Source: Acridotheres tristis (taxonomy: Eukaryota; Chordata; Aves; Passeriformes; Sturnidae). From it: a DNA stretch of 64,000 nt. The position numbers and the translations under genes are program-made. Below the pieces are notes generated by a model. The model was not told the origin of the DNA. It worked only from the letters and a program-made list of their open reading frames with translations, and did not search any database. This document shows positions 13,701 through 22,700 of this stretch, in pieces. Each line of letters opens with the position of its first letter. Within the stretch, counting starts at the first letter, position 1. The stretch is taken from NCBI GenBank assembly GCA_037013685.1, contig CM072884.1:372001-436000 (forward strand), given 5' to 3'.

Positions 13701-16700
13701 TGCACCTCTTGCATTTGTGTGAGCTGAGCACAGGGAGTTGATACTGATGGAGTGAGGAAAGGTGGGAGAAGTCCTGTGCAGCAAGGATATGTGTCTGGAG
13801 GCTGTCAGCCCCGTTGGAAAGCCTGTGGTGTGGGTAGGGAGCAGCAGCTGGACACGGACAGGGATGGCCAAGGCCAGCAATATCATGGGCTGTGGTGTGC
13901 CATGGTTTGGGAGAGAAAAGCTGTGGCATGCTGTGTGCAGTGACAGCCTCTGGTGTGTCCCCAGGTGGTGAGAGGGAAGGACAGAGACAGCAGGAAGAGG
14001 GAGGACATGCTCAGCCAGCTCAGGCCGAGATCCCAGCACACGGAGAGCCTGTCCCTCATGGAGTTCATCAGACGTAAGTGTGTGAATCCCTGATCCCACA
14101 CGGACAGCAATTCCTGCTGGCACAGACACACAGCCAAGCTGGGCCCAGCCAGGGCTGCAGTGCTGCCAAGGAACAGGCATGTTCTCCCCTGAGCTCAGCC
14201 CAGCTCCTGGATAAGCCCTTGAGACGCACCTTAGGCTCAGTGTTGGGTTTAAGCCCTCTGCTCCCAGCAGATGTGTTTCAGCCTGCCCACACTGCCCTGC
14301 TCCACCTCGTGCCAACCAAAGCAGCTGGCCTTGGGCACTCTGACTGTCACATGCCTGCCCTGGCAGTGTCCAAGGCCAGGCTGGACAGGGCTTGGAGCAG
14401 CCTGGGCTGGTGGAAGCTGTCCCTGCCCATGGCAGGGGGTGGGATGGGATGGGCTTTAGTGTTCCTTCCAACCCAAATCTGTGATATATGGCTCATATGG
14501 GCAGTAGGAATCAGAGGCTAAAATCTCACCAGAGCCCAAATCCAGGCAGCAAAGAGGGGTGCTAGCTGTGAGCTGGAGCAGAGCTGTGGGAAGGGAGAGA
14601 ACCCTTCAGTCAGAGGGGTTTGGGTGCATCCAGCTGCTCTTGCTCAGTCCCCAGGCCAGGGCAGCAGTGAGACCCACTGCAGCACTGGCAACTTTTCATC
14701 CCAAGAAAAAGCTCATCAGACTCCCTCCTCAAGGCTGGAGACACTATCCCAGCCAGGCTGACCTCCTGTCCCGCTGAGAATGGCCAGCACTGCCTTGGCC
14801 AGGCCCTGAGCACTTCAAGTCCACAGGGAGATCCGAGTCCAGTGCAATTAAGTTGTTTGGAAATGAGCGGGCTCTTTGTGCTGAAGGGGATCAGCCGGGC
14901 TTTAGTCTCTGCTAATGGTTGGGATGTTTGGGTTCTTTAAATACTCTGCACTTTGACAACTACTTATGAAATGTGGCCCTCTGAAGGCACTCCGTGTCAG
15001 CTTCCCCCATCTTTCCCAAATATTCTCCCATTAATTTATGGGAAATTCTCTGTATTCTGAAGGTCAGTGCAGGGCAGGCAGGCGTGGGCAGGTTTTCCTC
15101 TCACTGCTGGCAGCGTTTGCTTGTCAGCCTAATGCTCAATTAGAGGAGGCACTCGGGGGTTTCTTCCCCCCCTGACCTTGTGGCACTGTCATTTAGAAAC
15201 CTGTGTGATGGAAGCAGCTGCGTGGGAGCAGATTGATAATGCTCAGATGGGATTTTCACACCAACATTCTGCTCTGTGCCTCTAGAACACAAATAAAAAT
15301 GAGCTCCTGGGTGCAAAGAGGAGGAAATATCTTACCCTGCTCCAGCTGCAGCTTTGGTTCAGGGCTTGAAGCAGTGTTGCTGTGTCAGGGCTGTGCTAAT
15401 ACATTCATTGTTTCTGAGAATTTATCCCCCAAAGCCCAGTTCTGAAATAAATGAAATGTCTAGTTTATGTCAGGAGAGCAATCTTGCTGAAATCACCTGG
15501 ATCAAAACCCTTTTTAGAGCCAGGAACAGGGTGGCAGGTAGTGTGTGATGGTTAGATGGGACAATATGGAGGTAAGCCTAAAGACTTCAGGGCTGGCTCA
15601 TCTGCAAGTCACTGGAAAGAGAATTCCCTTCCCATTTCATCCCTCCCCTGCTTGTTTTGTTTGCACTCTCTCTGTTTCTCTTTTTAGTATTGTTTTCTAC
15701 ATGGTAATTTATGAAAGCAGCATTTGGAGGTGAGATTCTCCAGCCTGAATGTCCCTGGAAGTGTCCAAGGCTGGGCTGGACACTGGGGCTGGGAGCACCC
15801 TGACCAGTGGAAGGTGTCCCTGCCAGTGGCAGGGGTGGCACTGGGTGGGCTTTAAGGTCCCTCCCAACGCAAACCATTTCATGATTCTGGAGAAGGAAAA
15901 GCCTTTTGCCGTGTGTCTGTTGCTTTGGGGATAACCAGAGAACAAAATCACTCTTGTGGCAATTTTTGCAAGCAGAACAAGGGTGGCTTGGAGCCCATCC
16001 CACGAAGTGCCCTCGGGTCTGAGCCTCTCTGGGGCAGCCCTGGAGGCTCTGCCTCGGCCAGGAGGGGCTTTTCCAGCGCCAGCAGCAGGAACAGGACAGG
16101 GCTGTGTGCAGGGTGAGGGCTCAGGCCCAGCTCTGGGGATGCTCCAAGCACTGAGGTCACTCACTCAGCCCAGGAGGGAGCAGCCCCTCTGTACTTACCC
16201 AGAGCTGCTGGGAGTGATCTTGGCTCTGGCACAGGTGCTCTGTGTGACTCTGGCTTGCACTCTGCTCTTCACACTCACAGATTCCTCCTTCTGCAGGCAT
16301 TGGCTCTTCCTGCAGTAATGAAAGAAGTAGGATTTAGCTTGCCTCAGGTCATTTCCATTGCTAATTTCCAGGCTTCTGTTGAAAACACCTGGGAGGATGT
16401 GCAGATTGTGCTGCACATACTGGGAATTAGCCCATTAAAGGTGATCTTCAAAGCAATTGCAACGCTGCACTCGTGACTCGTTTGTTTCTCTTATGGTCCC
16501 TAAAGGCAGTTTCAAGGATACTTTTTTATTATTATTTTAAAGTTCCCACTTGTTTTTGCTGTCTGCCCAGCTTCCTGTGTGAGCTGTGAGGAGGCTCCAG
16601 TTGGTGCTGAGGTGGGGATTGCAGAGGATGGAAATCTTGCTGCTCCCACCATGAAGTGGGGATCTGCTCAGCTTTTTACCTCTGATCTAGAGTGACAAAA

Positions 16701-19700
16701 GGGGTGTGGTTTGATTAGAAAGACCAGAGACCTCCAGGGAAAAGGACATTTTGGTGGAAGATTCCCACAAAAGGCTGGATTGGCTCTCAGGAGATTTTTC
16801 AGCAAGCAAGCTGAGGTTTCTTATATACAATATGAGAAATTCCAGATATACTCTTCAAAAATCAGGGCCTTTAGTGGTACTTCAGAGCAAAAGCATCTCC
16901 CCTCTTGGGTTCACACTGGTTCCCTCCCCACTGACTCCAGCCTCCAGAGGGTCAGTGTTCCAGGGTCTCTGACCATGCTTTGTATGCTTGCACCCCTTTT
17001 GCAGCTCCCTAGGATTTTTGGCTGCTTGCCTGACCTGAGGGCAGAGTGCTGAACTGGAAAGGCAATGCTGCCACGAAGGGGAGTTGTGCTTTTGCACTTG
17101 GAGGAGCCCACTGCACCCACAGAGGTCCTTTTGCTCTTCCCAGAACATTGAGGACAGCTGAAATCCATCCCCATCTGAGGCCAGCTCCCAGACTAGCCCC
17201 AGGGAGAGCTCCCAGTACTGTGCTGCAGCAGATAGAAAGATTGTCCCAGTTGTTTGTCAGCTGCTAAGAATTAACACCATTAATTTATGGCAGCCCTTTG
17301 CATTAATCCCGGCTGTTAATTCCTTATCTCTGCTCCAGCATATTGGCTGCCCAAGCCCTCATCTGGGAAACTCATCAGCAGTTTGTTTGGAAGTTGCCCT
17401 TTGCGTGCCAGCCAGAGCAGAGGAGGAGCAGAAAGTGGGTTTGGGATGTGCAGGAAGGGGACATCACCCCAGGAGGGACAGTGGCAGCGTGGGGCACCCC
17501 GAGCCCGTGGCAGCAGGGTCTGCAGACCTCTCCTGCTCAAGGGTTCAGCCCTAGGGCAGTTTGCTGGAGTGTTTCATGCCTGTCATCAAAAAATGCGTTT
17601 GTCACAATGGAAACAGAAAGGACACTGAAATTGCAACCGCAGCAAACAAATAAATTAACTTTTAATGGCTTCCCATCTACTTTTGTAATTGTTTTAGCAG
17701 AAGCTCTTCCAGAAAGCTTCAAGGAAAGGGGTGGAATGAGATGAGCTCTGCAGTCCCTTCCAACCCAAACTGTCCTGATTCCCTGGTGAACATTTTGCTG
17801 TGCCCCTGCTCTCCATGCAGCAGGTTCCCCTTTGTCCTTTCAGGTTTTCCCGTGGTGCTGCTGAGGAACCTGAGGCACCCCGTGTACCTGCTGGTGGTGC
17901 TGGCTCAGGTCAACATCTCTGCCATGGTTGCTGGATTAGCAACGTTCATGGGCAAGTTCCTGGAGAGACAATTCTCTCTCACAGCCTCCCTGGCCAACAT
18001 GATCATTGGTAAGTGTTGCTGGGCTTTGGACTCCTTAAAAAATAATCCAGGAATTAGAAAGAATTCCTAACACATTTTTGAACAAACAGCACCTCAGGGA
18101 AAGAGGCCCCTGAGCTCTGCAGCAGATACATGAGAACAAAGTGAGCAGAGCAGACTGGCAGAGCCCAGGGCTGGATGCAGGAAGGTTAAATGCTGAAGCA
18201 GTGCCCAGCTGAGCTGTTCCCAGCCTGGATTTAGCCTCTGCCTTCAAGTCAGCACCGTGTTCCATGGATGAATTTCTCTGCCCTTTGTTCTCACTACTGA
18301 GTCTTGCTTGGCCTTTTTCTTTCAGATCAAAAAGCTTTCTGTAGCTGGAAATTCCTTCCTTCCGTGGGTATTTATGGGCTGAAAGCAACCTCCCCATTGA
18401 TCCTTAGCTGAGTTAAACAGTCTCTAGATGGACTTTGGTCTCTCCCCAAAACACCCAAAATATGGGGGGGTTTTATATAAATGGAGTTTTACAAGGGTGA
18501 CCACAGAAATGGGCACAGTCCTGCAGTGCACAGAAATGAAACATCCTCCCCAGGCTTACTTGGTGTTTCTTCCTGTCAACACTGAGAAATCACATTTTGC
18601 TGGGTGAAGCACAGCTTTCCACTGCTCCTGGCATCTTCCATCCATGGATACATAAGGCAGCCAGTTGGCTGTGGGATCCTGCTGCTTTTGAAAAGCAGCT
18701 TTTTCGTAGCATTATTTCACCAGTCCCTGCAAAAACCTTGGTCCCTTCTGAATCACCTGTGCTGAGAAATAGGAACCCAGTTAGAACAGGAACTCTGGGT
18801 CTTTGCTGTGAGAAGGGACTGATCCAGATCAGAGATGGAAAACAGGGTACAGTGATAAGACAAGGGGGAATGGCTTTGGATTGGGTATTAGGAGGAAATT
18901 GTTCCCTGGCAGGGTGGGCAGGCCCTGGCACAGGGTGCCCAGAGCAGCTGTGGCTGCCCCTGGATCCCTGAAGTGTCCAGGTTCAGGTTGGATGGATGGG
19001 GCTTGGAGCAATCTGGGATGGTGGAAGGAGTGGAACTGGTGCTGTTTCAGGTCCCTCCCAACCCAAGCCTGTCTGTGGCTCCCTGACTCTTTGCCCTGCC
19101 TTTCGCCAGGTGCTGTGAACATCCCCGGGGCCATGGTCGGGATCGTGGTGGGCGGTGCCATCCTGAAGAGGTTCCAGATGTCCCTGAGGCAGTGCAGTGC
19201 CCTGTGTGTGCTGGGCATGCTGCTGTGCCTGCTCACAGCCTTTCCCCTGCTCTTCCTGGGCTGCCCCACGCAGAAGGTGGCAGGTGTCACCTACTGGGAC
19301 AGGTACCACAGCTCTGCCGGGCTGGGCACGGGGGCATTCCCAGGGTGGGGGGAGCCAAGCAGGATCCCCAAAAATTGATTTGTTCCCTCAGCAGAAGCAG
19401 CTGATGAAGATAAAGTAAGGAATTCTTGTGGAATAAGAATTCCACATAAGAATAATAAGAATAATAAGAATAATAAGAAGAATAAGAATAATAATAATAA
19501 TAAGAAGAATAATTATCTTCTGGATAAACACTGAGTCTGCTGTGTCCTCAGGTTTAGGGTAGAAAATGTATGGCCAGCCTTCATGACCTATCCCACATAT
19601 GGTGGAGTCATTTCACATTATCTCCTTAGGGGTAAAACCTTTTACACATGAGGTTTTTAGGAGCAGGGTTGTAAGAGCTCCACCAGTGAGATTTCTTACT

Positions 19701-22700
19701 AAGGAGCAAGTGTGGAACTCGAAGTAAACACGTTTTCTGGCACAAACAGCACAAGTTTTCATCTTGGACAGTGTGGTGGATGAATCATTCAGGCAGGGGC
19801 CAGCCCTTGGGATCCCACCATCCAAGCTGTGGCAGCTGAATGTGCGCAGGACCTTCTTGTGTGCCCTCAAGGCTTGATCCAGATCTCGGAACTCCCGGTT
19901 CTGTGTCCTGTGGTCCTGGCCCTTAGGAGGAATCTCCCTCCCTCCCTCCCACAGCTGGTGTTGCATGAACCCCAAAGCCCAGGTTTGGAACCAAGTATGA
20001 AGGAAGTGGGTGGCTCCCATTTGAGGTTGGGCTGCTTTGCCCAGGCAGAGCAGAGGTTTGGGGTGATGGTGGAATTCCTGAGTCCTCAGTGACCCATGGG
20101 GAAGGGTTTGCTGTGCAGCCAGGTGGTTTTTCCTGGTCTCTGCACACATGAGTCCATTTTCTCTGTAAGATGCACGCTGGTGGTGCTCCATAGCTGGCAT
20201 TAACACTTTCCTGCTGCTCAGGTCTGGGTTTGGACACCACATCCTGGAGTGCAACGCACACTGCCACTGCCCTGAGACGGGCTTCAACCCCATCTGCGGC
20301 TCTGACGGCGTGGAGTACACCTCCCCCTGCTCTGCTGGCTGCAGCAACGTCCACATCCACACGGACAGCTCCATCCTGGTGAGCCAGAGCTGGGCCACGG
20401 CTGGGCAGGGTGGGCAGTGCCCTGCTGGGCACAGGCTGCCTGAGAGGGGAATGGAGCAGGGCCGGGAGAGCAGGCCTTGCTTTGCTTTGGGTCATCCTGG
20501 TGCCCTGTGCTGCTCCCAGGCTGGCACTGACACCCTGGCGGCTCTGAGTGTTCCCAGCTGCTCTGTGCGTCTGCAGGAGCTCCCAGAGCCACCGTGAGGA
20601 AATCTCTGCCATGCAAACACAGGTCCTTAGTCTGGGTGGGATGAGTGGCTTTGTGCTGCACTCTTGCAATAGGATGGAATGGCAGCCCGGGATTGTCTGG
20701 GCAGTTTGCAGCATCGTTTTGTTAATTAACAGCACTTCATTTTAATAACATTTATGATTTCTGCCAGAGCTTAGTCCCAAATGTGCTCTCTTGCACCCCC
20801 ACGCCTGCCTTTTATAGAGCAGATCCTTTCCAACTGCTTTTTTCCTCCTCGACCATGATTGTCTCTTCTAGCCCTTGCTTTCTTGGAAATTTTACCCTTT
20901 TCTCACCCTTTTCAGTATCTCTGCCAGCACAGGGACCTGTGGCACTCCTTGCCCACTGTCTTCCCTGTCCCAGGGTTTCCAGGAACTCCCAGCCTGCAGA
21001 AAACCCTACAACTGTGTGCCCTGCTTTGCTGCAGCCCTTCCAGAGGGCACCATGTAAGCTTGGATGCAGGAAGGAGATTTTGGGAGACCCTGAGCTGCCC
21101 CTGCCTCTGGGATCACTCTTCTGCAAACTTCCACCTCCTCTGGCAACCAAAAGATCATGCTCATTTTATTTAAAAGTTTCTTAAAAAAACAAACAAACAA
21201 ACAAACCTAGGGGTTTCTTGTTAAAAACAAAAAAAGAGAGAATCATTACTAAAAAAATAGAGAAAAGGAAAAATTCCTCATCCATCACCCCATGGCAGGC
21301 TATAAGGTTCTGCTAGTTATTTATGAGCCTCTCTCAAAGGTGAGGTTTAACATGTTTGATTTACCACTGCCCTGAGCTTGGGCTCTGGCTGTGGCTGCAG
21401 CTCTGCCCTGCACACAGCCCTGGGTGAAGGGGCTCACAGCAGGACAGAGCCTGGGCACAGGTGGCAGAGCCACCCTCCCAGCCAGGAATTCCTTCCCAAT
21501 ATCCCATCCAGCCCTGCCCTGTGGCAGTGGGGAGCCATTCCTGTGTCCTGTGCCTCCATCCCTTGTCCCCAGTCCCTCTCCAGCTCTCCTGGAGCACCGG
21601 ACGGGGCTCTGAGCTCTCCCCAAAGCACTGAGTGCTAATTACTGCTCATTATTTCCAGACAAATCCTACCCCTCTCCTTCTCTCTGGCAGCTGGCAGCGT
21701 TCCCTTCCATCTGCACATCCCTGGGCCCGTGAGCAGTCTCTGGATGTTCTCTCCTCTTTGCAGAACTACACCAGGTGCAGCTGCATCACAGGACCGGGGC
21801 CGGTGGGGTTTGCCAGGCCAGGCACCTGTGGCACCGGCTGCTCCCACCTCTTCGTGCCCTTCGTGGTGCTGTCCTGCCTGGCAGGGATCCTCGCCAGCAC
21901 GTCCCACACGCCGTCCTTCATGCTCATCCTCAGGTGGGACACCTTGCCCACAGTCCTGGGCCACCACAGAGGGCATGTTTGGTTCGGGAGGCAGGGTTTC
22001 TCCAGAGGAGGGACTGGGGATTGAATCAGCCTGACTGGGGTTAAACCAGCCCTGGGTTAAACCAGCCCTGGGTTGCACCTCATCCCTGTTCCTGCTGTGG
22101 CTTTACCTCAGCACAAGATGCACCATTAACTCAGCAGTAATTCAGCACAGCAGCATTTGGGCTCTTCTTAAGGCAGCTCTGTATGAAGTTAAGAAGTTTA
22201 ATTACCTTCCTTTGCTTGAAAGCAGCCTCCCTTCCCAGTGCAGAGAGGCAATTAGGGCTCCAGCTTCCCTCATCCTTGGAAAGGTGCCTGTGGGGTGGCA
22301 GCAGGATGGAGCCAGCCTAGATGTGAGCCCAGGCTGGTGGGGCTGGAGCCCAGGATGGGTAAAGCTGAGGGGAAAGCCATGGGGCAATCTCTGTCTTAGT
22401 CTATAAATGATACTGCCAAGCTCTTCCTGAGTCTGGCAGGATTTTCAGGCCAAGAAACGGTCAGTGTTTAGCCCTGATGAATGAACCCCCATCAACTTTG
22501 GTGATGTGAATGGGAGCTCCCTGGGCTCCTTGGTGGCTGGGTTGAAGGACAAATGTGTGGGTGAGCTGCTGTGCCAGGGAGGGAAGCATCCATCCTGCTG
22601 GCATTGCCAGAGGGCACATGTTCCATTTTGTTTTTCAGGAGCATCCAGCCTGAAGACAAATCATTTGCTGTTGGGATACAGTTCATGCTGCTGAGAGTTT

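Larger units (their letters stand above)
8782..13964 (+). other. SLCO2B1: SLCO2B1 intron 6
   Basis: At 5.2 kb this is the longest intron of the coding region. It contains CR1 fragments at about 11040-11265 and 12150-12292 (both minus) and a short poly(T) run near 10243-10254. The segment 9880-10260 is AT-rich. Several long open frames in it are not exon-like and have no similarity that I recognise. Confidence 0.85.
14074..17843 (+). other. SLCO2B1: SLCO2B1 intron 7
   Basis: A 3.8-kb intron with plus-strand CR1 fragments at 14350-14490, 15745-15895 and 17728-17800. The stretch 14840-15250 is repeat-free and AT-rich with clusters such as CATTAATTTATGGG and CTCAATTAGAGG, and is a candidate conserved element. 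No alternative exon was recognised. Confidence 0.85.
18009..19109 (+). other. SLCO2B1: SLCO2B1 intron 8
   Basis: A 1.1-kb intron. Its last quarter is a plus-strand CR1 copy (about 18825-19080). A close match to the HNF4 consensus, on the minus strand, lies at 18429-18440. The rest is unremarkable. Confidence 0.8.
20379..21763 (+). other. SLCO2B1: SLCO2B1 intron 10
   Basis: A 1.4-kb intron interrupting the Kazal-like loop. It holds an (AAAC)n tract at 21183-21206 and a minus-strand CR1 fragment at about 21455-21640. The stretch 20700-20770 is AT-rich. Confidence 0.8.

Noticed and set aside
13407..14471. 354-aa minus-strand frame in intron 6 to intron 7
   Set aside because: It crosses exon 7 antisense and a CR1 copy; part of the translation is CR1 reverse complement. 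Not a gene.
19613..20735. Minus-strand frames of 261-270 aa over SLCO2B1 exon 10
   Set aside because: Antisense to the Kazal-like exon; no independent evidence.
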